A DNA stretch of 64,000 nucleotides, from assembly GCF_003260275.1 (NCBI RefSeq), contig NZ_QJHB01000007.1:1-64000 (forward strand), read 5' to 3'. A model generated the notes under the pieces. The model did no database searches and was not told where the DNA came from. It was given only the letters and a program-made list of their open reading frames with translations. The stretch is from Homoserinimonas sp. OAct 916 (GTDB lineage Bacteria > Actinomycetota > Actinomycetes > Actinomycetales > Microbacteriaceae). Position numbers and translations under genes: made by a program. Position 1 is the first letter of the stretch. Every line of letters begins with the position of its first letter. This document shows positions 44,468 to 56,299 of this stretch, in pieces.

Positions 44468-44495
44468 TTCAGGCCGACTCAGCCCGTGGTGCTGA

Positions 44496-46016
44496 CTATT
44501 CCGCCACGCCCACGTACTCCGCAGACTCGTTCGACGTCTCGCCCGGTGCAGCCAGGTTTGCCCGGAGCTTCGCGCCGAGTTCGGTGTCGACATTCGTCCA
44601 GTACTGGATCGCACGCTCACGGATGACATCGCTCTTCACCCCACCGACGGCACCGGTGATCGTCTCCAGGAAGCGGGCCCGGCCCGCGTCGTCAAAGACC
44701 TCGCGGTACAGGGTTCCCGCCTGGCCGAAGTCGTCGTCGTCGGCGCGCAGAGTGGCCGCCGAGCGCACGAGCGCGCCGTCGCTCTCCCAGCCGCCGTCGC
44801 CGGCACGAGCCGGATCAGCTGCCGGGCCGCCGACCGAGTTCGGGGCGTAGGTGGGGGCATCCGCTGCGGCATGGTAGAACCGCATGTTGCCCTCGTGGCC
44901 GTAGGTGTTGACCTCGGTGGCGTGCGGGGCGTTCACCGGCAGCTGGTTATAGTTCGTGCCGATGCGATAGCGCTGGGCGTCCGGGTAGGAGAAGACGCGC
45001 GCCATCAGCATCTTGTCGGGGCTGATGTCGACGCCGGGCACCAGGTTCGAGGGCGAGAACGCGGCCTGCTCGATCTCGGCGAAGAAGTTCACCGGGTTGC
45101 GGTTCAAGGTGAACTCACCGACCTTGATGCGGGGGTAGTCGGCCTTCGGAATGGTCTTGGTGATGTCGAACGGGTTGTAGCGGTAGGCCTTGCCCTCTTC
45201 GTACGGGATCACCTGCACGTAGACGTCCCAGACCGGGTTGTCGCCCGCCGCAATGGATTCGTAGAGGTCGCGGCGGTAGTAGTCGGCGTCCGACCCGGCA
45301 AGCTTCTCAGCCTCTGCACCGCTCATCGCCTCAACGCCCTGGCGGGTGAGGAAGTGGTACTTCACCCAGAACCGCTCGCCGTCGGCGTTGATCCACTGGT
45401 AGGTGTGTGATCCGTAGCCGTTCATGTGGCGCCACGACCGGGGCAGGCCGCGGTCACCCATGAGGTAAGTCACCTGGTGGGCTGATTCCGGCGAGAGCGA
45501 CCAGAAATCCCACTGCATGTCTGCATCACGAAGAGCGGATGAGCCCAAGCGCTTCTGCGAGTGGATGAAGTCGGGAAACTTGATGCCGTCGCGAATGAAG
45601 AAGACCGGCGTGTTGTTTCCGACGATGTCGTAGTTGCCTTCGGTGGTGTAGAACTTGAGCGCGAAACCACGCACGTCACGCCAGGTGTCGGGCGAGCCCT
45701 GCTCGCCGGCGACCGACGAGAAACGTGCCAGCATCTCGGTCTTCGCGCCGGGCTGGAACAGGGCGGCACGCGTGTACTGGGACACATCTTCGGTGACGGT
45801 GAACTCACCGAACGCACCTCCACCCTTGGCGTGGGGGTTGCGCTCGGGAACACGTTCGCGGTGGAACGCGGCGAGCTTCTCCACCAGGTAGCGGTCGTGC
45901 AGGACGGTCGCGCCATTAGGGCCGGCGGTGAGCGAATGCTCATCGCTGGCCACCGGAGCACCTGACTGCGTGGTGGTTGGCCGCGGCTGCGCGGATGTTG
46001 CAGGTTCTGACGACAT
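44496..46016 (-). CDS. katA: Monofunctional heme catalase
   Basis: A 506-residue clade-3-like catalase that breaks hydrogen peroxide into water and oxygen. The catalytic H62 is in [12 protein letters not shown]135 is in [13 protein letters not shown], and the heme-ligand tyrosine is Y344 in [19 protein letters not shown]-binding-type residues lie in between; length is normal. AAGGAG lies about seven bases before the ATG at 46016. A peroxide-sensing Fur-family gene lies 110 bp upstream on the same strand, suggesting furA-katA co-regulation. Cytoplasmic. Confidence 0.97.
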   Translation of the reverse strand: MSSEPATSAQPRPTTTQSGAPVASDEHSLTAGPNGATVLHDRYLVEKLAAFHRERVPERNPHAKGGGAFGEFTVTEDVSQYTRAALFQPGAKTEMLARFSSVAGEQGSPDTWRDVRGFALKFYTTEGNYDIVGNNTPVFFIRDGIKFPDFIHSQKRLGSSALRDADMQWDFWSLSPESAHQVTYLMGDRGLPRSWRHMNGYGSHTYQWINADGERFWVKYHFLTRQGVEAMSGAEAEKLAGSDADYYRRDLYESIAAGDNPVWDVYVQVIPYEEGKAYRYNPFDITKTIPKADYPRIKVGEFTLNRNPVNFFAEIEQAAFSPSNLVPGVDISPDKMLMARVFSYPDAQRYRIGTNYNQLPVNAPHATEVNTYGHEGNMRFYHAAADAPTYAPNSVGGPAADPARAGDGGWESDGALVRSAATLRADDDDFGQAGTLYREVFDDAGRARFLETITGAVGGVKSDVIRERAIQYWTNVDTELGAKLRANLAAPGETSNESAEYVGVAE

Positions 46017-46126
46017 GATTCTCCTTCTTGGGTGATTCTTCAACTGTCTTGTACTTCGTTTGTCTTCTGGTTCGTGGTGAGACCGGTTCGCTGTGGGACA
46101 GGTTCTTTCTGGAGCTGGCTGGGCTC

Positions 46127-46573
46127 TCAGGCGGCGTGTCGGCATTGGGCGCACAGTCCCCAGTAGGTGACTTCCGCCTCGCGAACCTCGAACCCGGCGG
46201 CATCGGCCGCGGTGAGGCAGGGCGCCTCGCCGACCGCGCAGTCGACGTCTTTGATCACATCGCACCCGGTGCACACCAGGTGGTGGTGGTTGTCCCCGGT
46301 GCGGCGCTCATACCTCGCCGACGAACCCGCCGGCTCGATCTTGCGCAAGAGCCCCGCCGCGGTGAGCGCGGCAAGCACGCCGTAGACGGCCTGCAAGGAC
46401 GTGCCGGGGAGCTGATTCTTCACCTCACCGAAGACCGTGTCGGCGGATGCGTGCGGCATTGCGTCGAGGGCATGCAGTACGGCCAACCGGGGTTCGGTGA
46501 CCTTGAGCCCTGCGCCGCGGATGCACTGACGTAGGGCGTCGGTCATCGCAGTCGGGGGATTCGTCATGGTCAT
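46127..46573 (-). CDS. Fur family regulator (FurA/PerR-like)
   Basis: A 148-residue ferric-uptake-family regulator. The winged helix spans about residues 10-80 ([26 protein letters not shown], then [21 protein letters not shown]). Metal-binding features are [17 protein letters not shown] and the C-terminal LCAQCRHAA, giving two CXXC zinc pairs. Together with the katA gene downstream this fits a peroxide-responsive FurA/PerR-type repressor rather than an iron-uptake Fur. Start is 46573 or the ATG at 46567; ribosome binding site is weak. A perfect inverted repeat at 46590-46618 lies just upstream and is the probable autoregulatory site. Confidence 0.9.
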   Translation of the reverse strand: MTMTNPPTAMTDALRQCIRGAGLKVTEPRLAVLHALDAMPHASADTVFGEVKNQLPGTSLQAVYGVLAALTAAGLLRKIEPAGSSARYERRTGDNHHHLVCTGCDVIKDVDCAVGEAPCLTAADAAGFEVREAEVTYWGLCAQCRHAA

Positions 46574-46589
46574 TGCTACCAACCCTACC

Positions 46590-46618
46590 AAGTTGTTTTG
46601 GGTAAATCAAAACAACTT
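46590..46618. promoter_or_regulatory. FurA-type operator (perfect inverted repeat)
   Basis: AAGTTGTTTTG (46590-46600) and CAAAACAACTT (46608-46618) are perfect 11-bp inverted arms around GGTAAAT. The A/T-rich palindrome stands out in GC-rich DNA and lies 17 bp upstream of the fur start. It could also touch the purS promoter on the other strand. Binding by the adjacent Fur protein is inferred. Confidence 0.7.
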
Positions 46619-46696
46619 TGGTGGGCTCGGGCGCCTCGATCGCCCGCGGCATTAGGATTGAGTCATCCGTTCGTCAGACCCTTTTTGGAGTTACCG

Positions 46697-46966
46697 GTGC
46701 CCACAATCGTTGTCGAGGTCATGCCCAAGGCCGAATTGCTCGACCCGCAGGGGAAAGCGGTCGCCAGCGCCCTCGCCCGCCTCGGCCACGACCAGATCGC
46801 CGGGGTGCGAGTGGGCAAGCGGTTCGAGATCCAGGTCGACGGCCCGGTTGATGACAACGTGCTCGCGACCGTCCAGGAGCTCGCCGACGAGGTGCTCTCG
46901 AACCAGGTCATCGAAGACGTGGTGGGCATCCACTACGAGCCCGAGACCGAGACGGCCGCCCAGTGA
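46697..46966 (+). CDS. purS: Phosphoribosylformylglycinamidine synthase, PurS subunit
   Basis: An 89-residue small subunit of the three-part FGAM synthetase (PurS-PurQ-PurL); it helps pass ammonia from PurQ to PurL. Seen: [41 protein letters not shown] and the [13 protein letters not shown] end. GTG start at 46697 with GGAG seven bases upstream; the upstream extension of the frame has no family match. It overlaps purQ by GTGA (46963-46966). Confidence 0.95.
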   Translation: MPTIVVEVMPKAELLDPQGKAVASALARLGHDQIAGVRVGKRFEIQVDGPVDDNVLATVQELADEVLSNQVIEDVVGIHYEPETETAAQ

Positions 46967-47664
46967 CACGAATCGGCGTCGTCACCTTTCCCGGCTCCCT
47001 CGACGACCGTGACGCACAGCGAGCCGTTCGTATCGCCGGCGCCGAGCCGGTCGCGCTCTGGCACGGCGACCATGACCTGCACAACGTGGATGCGATCGTT
47101 CTGCCCGGAGGGTTCAGCTACGGCGACTACCTTCGCTGCGGCGCCATCGCGAGCCTCTCGCCCATCATGGCCGATGTGATCGACGCTGCGGGGCGCGGAG
47201 TGCCGGTGCTCGGCATCTGCAACGGCTTCCAGATGCTGACCGAGGCACGTCTTCTCCCCGGCGGCCTGATCCGCAACGACCACGGCTCGTTCATCTGCCG
47301 CGACCAGCGCCTGCGGGTGGAGAACACCAACACGGCATGGACAGGCAGTTTCGAGGCCGACCAAGAAATCGTGATCCCGCTGAAGAACGGCGAAGGCGGC
47401 TACATCGCCGACTCCGAGACCCTCGACCGCATCGAGGGCGAGGGGCAGGTTGTGGTGCGGTACCTCGGAACCAATCCCAACGGTTCATTGCGCGATATCG
47501 CTGGCGTCACCAACGATCGCGGTAACGTGGTCGGCATCATGCCCCACCCCGAGCACGCCGTCGAGGCCGGTTTCGGACCAGACACGCCTGCCGCCATGCG
47601 CAGCGGCATCGACGGCCTCGGCTTCTTCACCTCAGTGATCGAGCGGATGCTCGCCAACGCTTAG
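46963..47664 (+). CDS. purQ: Phosphoribosylformylglycinamidine synthase, glutaminase subunit
   Basis: A 233-residue class I glutamine amidotransferase that supplies ammonia for FGAM formation. Catalytic C86 is in [12 protein letters not shown], with H195 and E197 in [25 protein letters not shown] is diagnostic of PurQ. It overlaps purS by four bases. Its last 33 bp overlap the end of the convergent mscS-like gene, an unusually tight 3' overlap. purL, the third subunit, lies about 6 kb downstream rather than next to it. Confidence 0.97.
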   Translation: MTRIGVVTFPGSLDDRDAQRAVRIAGAEPVALWHGDHDLHNVDAIVLPGGFSYGDYLRCGAIASLSPIMADVIDAAGRGVPVLGICNGFQMLTEARLLPGGLIRNDHGSFICRDQRLRVENTNTAWTGSFEADQEIVIPLKNGEGGYIADSETLDRIEGEGQVVVRYLGTNPNGSLRDIAGVTNDRGNVVGIMPHPEHAVEAGFGPDTPAAMRSGIDGLGFFTSVIERMLANA

Positions 47665-48834
47665 GTCACGTTCGTCATTCAACACGTCTCGCTCCGCCGG
47701 AGTGATCGGAATGCTGAGTGTTCTGGTGTCGACCTCGTCGCCGGTTGCGATCGGCACCGTGCGAGTCGAAACCGCCTTGGTGCGCGGAAACGATTCGCCG
47801 TCTCGATCAATCGCCTGAATACGTGTGCGCGGCAGACCGGCCGGGTTGTGCTTCTGCAGCCACAGCAGCATCTCTTCTCGCACGGTGCGCGTGAGGTCGA
47901 ACATGCTGAATGAGTCTGCGGCGCTGACCAGCGCGCGCACCTGGACGTACCCGCCGGTGGTCTCGGTGACCCGCAGGGAGGCCGCCTCGCCGTCCCACAA
48001 CTCGGTGTTCGCGAGAATGCGATCGAGTTCTTCACGCATCCGCGGAATGTCGACCCCCCAGTCGAGGTCGAAGAAGACGGTTCCGAGGATGTCGGTGGAA
48101 TGTCTGGTCCAGTTCTCGTAGGACTGCTGTGTGAAGTACGTCGACGGCATCACCAGACGACGCTCGTCCCAGATGCGCACCACCACATAGGTGAGGGTGA
48201 TCTCTTCGATATAGCCCCACTCGCCCTGGACGACCACGACATCCTCGAGGCGCACCGATCCGCTGAAGGCCAGTTGCATCCCCGCGAAGACATTGCTCAA
48301 GGTGGACTGCGCGGCGAGTCCCGCGATCACCGAGACCACACCGGCTGATGCCAGAACGGCCGCTCCCACAGCCTGCACTCCCGGGAAGGTCAGCAGGGCC
48401 GCTCCCACCGCGACGATGATCGTCGCAGCAATCATGAGCCGGCGCACGATCTGAAACTGGGTGCGCGCCCGACGCGCCTGCCAGCCGTCGGAACCGTCGA
48501 GCGCGTAGCGGGACAGGGCCAGATCGGCGGTGAAGATCGCGGCGGACCCCACTGCCCACGCCGCAGTCAGGATGAGAGCGATCCTGAAAGTCTGGGTGAG
48601 CGGTGGGATGGGTTCGGGGAGCCCCCATGAGACAATCCACAGCAGGATGACCAGGAGCAGGAAGAACAGCGGCGAGCGCATGCGTGCCCGAAACATCGTC
48701 GACCAGGGCCTGCCGCGGCCCACGACACGAAAGATCACGCCAAACACGTAGGTCGCAACCACCGACAGCACGATGGCGGCTATAGACCACAGGGCGGCGG
48801 TGAGCCAGGCGGGGAGTTCGCTAAAGAAAGTCAC
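47632..48834 (-). CDS. Small-conductance mechanosensitive channel (MscS family)
   Basis: A 400-residue channel of the MscS family, opening under membrane tension to release solutes. About five membrane segments precede the pore helix, which is [47 protein letters not shown], the family's glycine/alanine-rich TM3 and beta domain start. The cytoplasmic part follows ([24 protein letters not shown]). The C-terminal 100 residues are hydrophilic and family-variable. Its stop lies inside the end of purQ on the opposite strand. Confidence 0.92.
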   Translation of the reverse strand: MTFFSELPAWLTAALWSIAAIVLSVVATYVFGVIFRVVGRGRPWSTMFRARMRSPLFFLLLVILLWIVSWGLPEPIPPLTQTFRIALILTAAWAVGSAAIFTADLALSRYALDGSDGWQARRARTQFQIVRRLMIAATIIVAVGAALLTFPGVQAVGAAVLASAGVVSVIAGLAAQSTLSNVFAGMQLAFSGSVRLEDVVVVQGEWGYIEEITLTYVVVRIWDERRLVMPSTYFTQQSYENWTRHSTDILGTVFFDLDWGVDIPRMREELDRILANTELWDGEAASLRVTETTGGYVQVRALVSAADSFSMFDLTRTVREEMLLWLQKHNPAGLPRTRIQAIDRDGESFPRTKAVSTRTVPIATGDEVDTRTLSIPITPAERDVLNDERDLSVGEHPLDH

Positions 48835-48989
48835 AGCTTCACATCCTCACACGGCAACCTGATCATTCCAGTCATGCTCCACTTCCAGAACAACGTCCTG
48901 GCGGGATCGACTCTGTACCGGCCGACACCCACCCGTTCTCAAACTTTCGATCGATGCCCGAGCACTGTTGTTCCTGACAGGATGGAGAC

Positions 48990-49553
48990 GTGCCTATTTC
49001 AACGACCTCTTCAACACCCGTTATCCCCGCGTCCACGGCTGCCTCCACCCGCGAGGCTGTACCGTCCGGGCTCACACGGCCTTCCGGGCTCACCCCGCGC
49101 CTGTTCTACCGCACCGTCGCGATCGCGGAGGCGATCACCTGGACGCTGCTGATCACCGGCATGATCTTGAAGTATGGCTTCGACCTCGGCACCGTGCCCG
49201 TTCTCATCGGCGGTTCGATCCACGGCTTCGTGTTCATCACCTACGCATTGACAGCAGTTCTGGTAGGCGTCAACCAGCGGTGGGCGGTGGGCCAGATCGT
49301 CTTCGCCGTATTCACCGCGATCGTTCCATACGCGACGATCCCGTTCGACGTCTGGCTGGACAAGCGTGGAAAGCTCGACGGGAGATGGCGGCTGACCGCC
49401 ACCGACGACCCCCGCGACCACACCGGGGTGAGTCGCCTGCTGCGATGGTTCCTGAATCACCCGGTGGTGCTCGGTGCGCTGTTCGTGGTCGGGATCATCG
49501 TGATCATGACCTCGTTGCTCATCGTCGGCCCTCCCGGCGGCTGGAGCCGCTGA
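48990..49553 (+). CDS. DUF3817 membrane protein
   Basis: A 187-residue integral membrane protein. After a variable 35-residue serine/threonine-rich N-terminus, the DUF3817 core is RLFYRTVAIAEAITWTLLITGMILKYG, then GGSIHGFVFITYALTAVLVGVNQRW. A further helix near the C-terminus (VVLGALFVVGIIVIMTSLLIVG) follows a hydrophilic linker. GTG start at 48990 with GGATGGAG upstream. Function unknown; DUF3817 proteins are widespread in actinobacteria. It is divergent from the mechanosensitive channel. Confidence 0.82.
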   Translation: MPISTTSSTPVIPASTAASTREAVPSGLTRPSGLTPRLFYRTVAIAEAITWTLLITGMILKYGFDLGTVPVLIGGSIHGFVFITYALTAVLVGVNQRWAVGQIVFAVFTAIVPYATIPFDVWLDKRGKLDGRWRLTATDDPRDHTGVSRLLRWFLNHPVVLGALFVVGIIVIMTSLLIVGPPGGWSR

Positions 49554-49634
49554 AGACGGGCGTGCACCGCACCGGTCACCGCGCCGCACCGCGCCCGCAC
49601 ACGGAATCTGCCGCCACCCTACTAAAGTCGAGAC

Positions 49635-51326
49635 ATGCCGACGGAGTCCCCACGCCGCATGCGCCCTGTGGCGCATCACGCAAGCCGCGCCGTAGCCCTC
49701 TCTCAACTCATGTTCGGCGCGGTCCTACTGGCTGTGTTCGGCATGATGTTGCTCTTCGACTCCGCCTGGGCCAGCCCGCTCCTGTTCTTCGGAGCTGTCG
49801 CCGTCACGTTCCTCAGCTGTGGGGCGGCAGTTCTAGTGCCGTGGCACCAGTGGCCGCGGATCTGGGTGATGGCTCTGCCCTTGTTGGACATCCTCATTAT
49901 CGCAGCGCTTCACCTCGACCAACCACAGCTCGGATTCGGCATGCTCTGGGTATTCCCTGTGCTCTGGATGTCGAAGAGTTTTGGCCGCTTCGGGGGCATT
50001 CTCAGCGTCGCCATGGTGTGGGCGTGCGTGTGGGCCGACCTTCTCCTTCGTGGGGTGCCCCTGTCTGTGGCGTCTGTTCCAACCTTCCTGTTGCTGCCCC
50101 TCGTGATCGGCTTTGTGGCCACCTCAAGTTATTTCACCTCCCGGCGCTCGGCGGCCCAGCGCGTATTGCTGCGCAAACAGGCCGAGCTTCTCGAAGGCGC
50201 ACTCGCGCACTCCCGTAGCAGCGCAGACCTGCTTGTCGAGGTGCTCGACACCGTTGACTTCGGAGTGATCCGCATTGACCCCGCCGGGCAGGTAACCCTG
50301 GTCAACCAGGCACAGATGCAGATGCCCTTGGGGCTGGATTTTCCTGACGGGCTGAGCCTGGCCGTTCCGGCGCTGAGCGATGAGAGCGCGAATCGGCTGG
50401 CACGCGAAGACTCACCGCTGCAGCGCGCCCTGCGCGGTGAGGAGTTCGATGCAGTGACGGTCTGGTCGGGGGAGCCCGGCGCAACTCGTGCCGCGTTCCA
50501 AGTGACGGCACGCCACCTGCGCCACGGTGACGGGCATTACTACGGCAGCGTCGTGGTCTCCCGAAACATCACAGCCGAACTCAGCGCGGTGCGCGCCAGG
50601 GATAACCTTCTCGCGTCAGTCTCCCACGAACTGCGTACCCCCCTCACCTCGATTCTCGGCTACCTCGAGCTCGCGCTCGACAGCGGTGAGCTCTCGGCCG
50701 TCACCGAGGATCAGTTGGCAGTCGCCTACCGCAACTCGAACCGCCTTCTCGAACTGGTCACAGACATCCTCTCGGCCTCCCGCGACGGCACGCAGCCGAC
50801 GGCGCTGAAGCTGGCTGACTGCGACCTGGTCGGGATCGTCGAGCAGTCCATCGAACTGATCGAACCCCGAGCACGGGAGCGCGGTATTCGCGTGGCGATT
50901 CACGCCGACGAGCGCATCACTGTGACCGCCGATGCATCACGCCTGCGCCAGGTGGTGGACAACGTGCTCTCCAACGCCATCAAGTACAACGTCGACAACG
51001 GCACCGTGACGATCGAGCTGTCCCACACCACGAATACCGTCATACTGGCCGTGCGCGATACCGGTATTGGAATTTCCGAAGACGAACAGCCGCACCTCTT
51101 TGAGCACTTCTTTCGCTCTGAGGCGGTTCGCAATTCCAGCGTGCACGGCAGCGGCCTGGGTCTGGGCATCAGCCGAGATCTCGCACGTCGACACGGTGGG
51201 GAGCTCACGGTGCACAGCGTCGTGGGCGTCGGCACCACGGTGGTGCTCACGCTTCCGCACACAGTCACAACGACAGTACATTCCCTTCCGGATTTGATCG
51301 ATTTCGAGGAGAGCCATGCAACTTGA
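49635..51326 (+). CDS. Membrane sensor histidine kinase
   Basis: A 563-residue kinase. Residues about 20-165 form five or six membrane helices with almost no loops, so it likely senses a membrane or intracellular state. A coiled segment follows, then a PAS-like domain (about 200-315). The H-box is SVSHELRTPLTSILGYL with H331 as phosphorylation site. The ATP domain has VVDNVLSNAIKYN (N box), VRDTGIGISEDEQ (G1) and GSGLGLGISRDLARRHGG (G2). The gene's last 11 bp overlap the next gene, which encodes a GGDEF-like membrane protein. The probable partner is the response regulator convergent at 52497. Confidence 0.92.
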   Translation: MPTESPRRMRPVAHHASRAVALSQLMFGAVLLAVFGMMLLFDSAWASPLLFFGAVAVTFLSCGAAVLVPWHQWPRIWVMALPLLDILIIAALHLDQPQLGFGMLWVFPVLWMSKSFGRFGGILSVAMVWACVWADLLLRGVPLSVASVPTFLLLPLVIGFVATSSYFTSRRSAAQRVLLRKQAELLEGALAHSRSSADLLVEVLDTVDFGVIRIDPAGQVTLVNQAQMQMPLGLDFPDGLSLAVPALSDESANRLAREDSPLQRALRGEEFDAVTVWSGEPGATRAAFQVTARHLRHGDGHYYGSVVVSRNITAELSAVRARDNLLASVSHELRTPLTSILGYLELALDSGELSAVTEDQLAVAYRNSNRLLELVTDILSASRDGTQPTALKLADCDLVGIVEQSIELIEPRARERGIRVAIHADERITVTADASRLRQVVDNVLSNAIKYNVDNGTVTIELSHTTNTVILAVRDTGIGISEDEQPHLFEHFFRSEAVRNSSVHGSGLGLGISRDLARRHGGELTVHSVVGVGTTVVLTLPHTVTTTVHSLPDLIDFEESHAT

Positions 51327-52496
51327 CACCTGGACCCTGGCCCTGTCCAGTACCATCGCTGTCGTGCTCGCGGCGACCATGTACATTGTCGGCACCCTCG
51401 CCTACAAGGACAACAACACGGGCCGCATCTGGTCGGTCGCCTACATGGCGGGCATGCTCACCACGTTGAGTTTCGTGACTTACTCGCTGCAGCCGGATGC
51501 CTGGTGGACAGGCGGAGTTGGAAATGGGGCGATGGTGATCGGCGCAGGGCTCTTCTGGAGTGGGTGCCGCGTGCGGAACGAACGCAGACCTCTGTATGCA
51601 CTCGTCGTCACAGCCGGCATCATAACGGCGGGGGCCGCGTGGTTGCAAGGCCCTGCTGGTGGCGACTGGGCTGGGGGTGAATTCTACTTCGTGGGTGTTG
51701 CACTGTTCGCGGCTGCAGCAGCGATTGAGGTCATGCGTGACTCCCAGCAGCGGGAAGTCGGTGCTGTGACCCTGACCGTGGTCTTCTGGGTTCAGAGCGC
51801 CTTCTATCTGCTCCGACTGCTCGGGCTCACACTGGTGGGAGAAGAAAGTACCTTCTTTCTCGAGACAGTCGGATCGAACACGACGGCCATCATGGCGATG
51901 GTGTTGATTCCCGTGCTCGCGACCACCATGTCCACCATGCGAACGGAACGGGTGCAGGCTGGCACGGCGATCTTCCACGACTACGGCCGAACGGGCTATA
52001 CCGAACAGGGAGTGCTGCATGCGAACTCATTTCGGCTCGTCGTCCGCGACTGGTTGGAACGCTGCCGGTATCACGGGGTTCCGCTGATACTGCTCCATAT
52101 CAATCTGGACAATCTCGCCGAGATCAACACCGCCTTCGGCCGCACCCACGGCAACCAGGTGTTGGTGCAGTACATCTCGTTCATGCGCCGTTTCGGACCG
52201 CCACACTCTGATATCGGCGAGGCCGGAACCGGTCGACTGGTCATGGCAACACCGATGGCGAGTCCTGACGACGCCGTGACGGCTGTCATCGCGCTGCAGG
52301 CAAAACTGCTTGAGGCGCCGGTGCCCGAACTCGCGGGTCTGCGGCCGACCATAAGCGTGGGAATCGCGTTCAGCGAGCACTTCGGGTATGACCTCCAGCG
52401 AATGAGTTCAGCCGCCAGGGCGGCCTGTGACCACGCCACGGCGACTGGCGGCAATCGCGCGGTCCTCGCCGGAGCGGGTTCGCCGATACCGGCCGA

Positions 52497-52503
<7 letters not shown>
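51316..52503 (+). CDS. Membrane protein with degenerate GGDEF domain
   Basis: A 395-residue protein. About six membrane helices (residues 8-215) resemble the kinase's sensing region in size. The C-terminal 170 residues have a diguanylate-cyclase-like fold (GVLHANSFRLVVRDWLERC, LILLHINLDNLAEINTAFGRTHGNQVL, PTISVGIAFSEHFG), but the signature GGDEF is replaced by EAGTG in SDIGEAGTGRLVMATP. It therefore should not make cyclic-di-GMP, and may instead bind a nucleotide or act as a scaffold. It overlaps the kinase by 11 bp (coupled expression), and its stop overlaps the convergent response regulator end by 3 bp of stop and neighbouring bases. Confidence 0.75.
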
Positions 52504-53369
<866 letters not shown>

Positions 53370-53389
53370 CGGTGGGCTCCCGTCCCCAT

Positions 53390-53417
53390 CCAGTATCGAG
53401 TGACTACTCGATACTGG
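53390..53417. promoter_or_regulatory. Perfect 12-bp inverted repeat upstream of response regulator
   Basis: CCAGTATCGAGT (53390-53401) and ACTCGATACTGG (53406-53417) are perfect arms separated by GACT. It lies 21 bp before the response-regulator start codon. It may be an operator or an mRNA hairpin in the leader. The rest of 53418-53861 contains no recognised gene. Confidence 0.85.
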
Positions 53418-53861
53418 AAGATCGTAGCCGAGACGCCGGGTCGAACACTGCGAGCGGTTGCGCATGTCCTCACTGAGGCACCTAGTCCGGCGGACATACC
53501 TCGCGCGGGTCGCGGCAGCCGGCGCCTTTCGGGTCGGCGCCGGATGCCGCGACGTACGTTGTCTCACGGATCAGCGGGTACCAGAATGGCCCGTCCGAAC
53601 TTCAATTCAGACAATAATGAAGAAGACTCAACCAAAGCTCAAGAAAGGCTCAAGTTGGTTTTCGAGGGTCTTGAGAATTGCGAGAACCCCGGAATTTAGC
53701 GGATCCCCTCGTGGCCGTGTCCCCAGAGTTGGGGGTCGACATCCGCCTGCGGCCAGATCGTGATTGGCGCCTATCGGGAGGAATCGATGGGCCGTCTCTC
53801 GTTGGGTGCGAACGGTAGGATTAAGGCTCGCCCTTCACCACCTATTGGAGCACTGCGCCTC

Positions 53862-56171
53862 GTGACCTCCCGACCTGAACTCTTTGTCGACACCGTCGAG
53901 AATGCCGCCGCGACCCCTGAGAATGAGCAGCCGTACGCGGCCCTCGGCCTGAAGCCCGACGAGTACGAGCAGATCAAGCAGCTTCTGGGCCGGCGCCCGA
54001 CCAGCGGCGAACTTGCCATGTACTCGGTGATGTGGAGCGAGCACTGCTCCTACAAGTCCTCGAAGATCTATCTGCGCCAGTTTGGTGAGAAGACCACCGA
54101 GGCCAGCACCAAGAATTTGATGGTCGGCATGGGTCAGAACGCCGGCGTGGTCGACATCGGTGAAGGGTGGGCGGTCACGTTTAAGGTGGAGAGCCACAAC
54201 AGCCCCTCGTTCATCGAACCGTTCCAGGGTGCGGCGACCGGCGTCGGCGGAATTGTGCGCGACATCATCTCGATGGGAGCACGCCCCGTAGCCGTCATGG
54301 ACGCCCTGCGCTTCGGGGCCATCGATGCGCCCGACACAGCCCGCGTCGTACATGGAGCGGTGGCAGGGATCTCCAGCTACGGCAACTGTCTGGGACTTCC
54401 CAACATCGGCGGCGAAACCTGGTTCGATCCGATCTACCAGGGCAACCCGCTCGTCAACGCTCTCGCCGTGGGGGTGCTTCGACACGAGGACCTTCACCTA
54501 GCCAACGCCACCGGGGTGGGCAACAAGGTCGTCCTTTTTGGGGCTCGAACCGGCGGTGACGGTATCGGTGGGGCATCCATTCTCGCATCGGATTCGTTCG
54601 AGGAAGGCGGGGCGACCAAACGCCCGGCTGTCCAGGTGGGCGACCCGTTTGCCGAGAAGGTGCTGATCGAGTGCTGCCTCGAACTGTTCGCAGGCGAACT
54701 GGTCGAAGCGATCCAAGACCTCGGTGCCGCGGGGATATCCTGTGCCACCAGCGAGTTGGCCGCCAACGGCGACGGCGGCATGCACGTCGATCTCGACAGC
54801 GTGCTGCTGCGCGATCCCAGCCTCACCGCCGAAGAGATTCTGATGTCGGAGAGCCAGGAACGCATGATGGCGATCGTGGCCCCGGACAAGCTCGACGCCT
54901 TTCTCGCCGTCACCTCGAAGTGGGATGTCGAAACCAGCGTGCTCGGCGAAGTCGACGATTCCGGTCGGCTCACCATCGACTGGCACGGCGAGCGCATCGT
55001 CGATGTCGACCCGACGACCGTGGCCGTTGACGGCCCCATCTACGAACGCCCGGTGGCCCGCCCGGATTGGCTCGATGCCCTGCAGGCCGACACGGCCGCG
55101 GCGCTTCCTCGCCCATCGTCGGGCGACGAGTTGCGCCACCAGCTGCTTGCGCTGCTCGGCAGCCCGAACCTCGCCGATCCGAGCTGGATCACCGACCAGT
55201 ACGACCGCTACGTGATGGGCAACACCGCACTCAGTTTTCCCGACGACGCCGGAATGGTGCGCGTCGACGAAGAGTCCGGGCTCGGTTTCGCGATCGCCCT
55301 CGACGCCAACGGGCGCTACTGCCAGCTCGATCCGCGCGCCGGCGCCCGACTCGCGTTGGCCGAGGCGCATCGCAACGTCGCCGTCAGCGGAGCAACGCCG
55401 GCAGCCGTCAGCGACTGCCTGAACTTCGGCAGCCCCGAGAACCCGGAAGTCATGTGGCAGTTCGTCCAGGCTGTCGAGGGTCTCGCCGACGGTTGCCTCG
55501 AGCTCGAGATTCCCGTCACCGGCGGCAATGTCTCCTTCTACAACCAGACCGGGGACACGCCGATCCACCCGACACCGGTCGTTGCCGTGCTCGGCGTGAT
55601 CGACGACGTCGCACACCGCATCCCGAGTGGGTGGCAGGACGAGGGCGACAACATCTACCTGCTGGGCGTCACCCGCACAGAGCTCGACGGGTCTGCCTGG
55701 GCCGATGTTCTCCACAACCATCTCGGCGGGCTGCCCCCCGTGGTGGACTTCGCCGAGGAGAAGGCGTTGGCCTCATTGATTGCGGCCGGCGGCAAGCAGT
55801 CATTGATCGCTTCAGCACACGACCTCGCCGATGGCGGGCTGGCGCAGGCCCTGGCCGAGTGCGTCTTGCGCTTCGGTGTCGGTGCGCGCGTCTGGCTCAC
55901 CGAGATCATGGAGCGCGACGGGGTCGACGCGACCACTGCGCTGTTCTCCGAGTCGGCCGGCCGTGTGCTCGTGAGTGTGCCCCGAGAAGACGACGTGCGC
56001 TTTCGCGGGCTGTGCGACGGCCGCGGTTATCCCGTCTTGCGCATCGGGGTGACGGATGCCGCCGCTCCCGCCCTTGAGGTGCAAGACCTGTTCAGGATCG
56101 AACTCGACGAACTCGCACGGGTGCACCGCGGAACCCTGCCCGCACACTTCGGGCCGACCGTCGGAGCCTGA
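53862..56171 (+). CDS. purL: Phosphoribosylformylglycinamidine synthase, large subunit
   Basis: A 769-residue small-type PurL that with PurS and PurQ makes FGAM from FGAR, glutamine and ATP. Seen: [61 protein letters not shown], and in the second half [24 protein letters not shown] and [13 protein letters not shown]. The GTG at 53862 is chosen because family N-termini begin about there and GGAG lies about a dozen bases upstream; the frame is open further back. A -10-like TAGGAT at 53816-53821 could serve it. Confidence 0.96.
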   Translation: MTSRPELFVDTVENAAATPENEQPYAALGLKPDEYEQIKQLLGRRPTSGELAMYSVMWSEHCSYKSSKIYLRQFGEKTTEASTKNLMVGMGQNAGVVDIGEGWAVTFKVESHNSPSFIEPFQGAATGVGGIVRDIISMGARPVAVMDALRFGAIDAPDTARVVHGAVAGISSYGNCLGLPNIGGETWFDPIYQGNPLVNALAVGVLRHEDLHLANATGVGNKVVLFGARTGGDGIGGASILASDSFEEGGATKRPAVQVGDPFAEKVLIECCLELFAGELVEAIQDLGAAGISCATSELAANGDGGMHVDLDSVLLRDPSLTAEEILMSESQERMMAIVAPDKLDAFLAVTSKWDVETSVLGEVDDSGRLTIDWHGERIVDVDPTTVAVDGPIYERPVARPDWLDALQADTAAALPRPSSGDELRHQLLALLGSPNLADPSWITDQYDRYVMGNTALSFPDDAGMVRVDEESGLGFAIALDANGRYCQLDPRAGARLALAEAHRNVAVSGATPAAVSDCLNFGSPENPEVMWQFVQAVEGLADGCLELEIPVTGGNVSFYNQTGDTPIHPTPVVAVLGVIDDVAHRIPSGWQDEGDNIYLLGVTRTELDGSAWADVLHNHLGGLPPVVDFAEEKALASLIAAGGKQSLIASAHDLADGGLAQALAECVLRFGVGARVWLTEIMERDGVDATTALFSESAGRVLVSVPREDDVRFRGLCDGRGYPVLRIGVTDAAAPALEVQDLFRIELDELARVHRGTLPAHFGPTVGA

Positions 56172-56299
56172 GGCCGCCTCTGATGCGCGGGCTGCGACCA
56201 CATCTCCCGAGTGCGAAAACTCAGGATGAGAAACTCGCCGACGGCCTCTGTGCCTCGCCGGACTCCTGCTCCTGAGCTTCTGACGCCCACGATGGCCGG

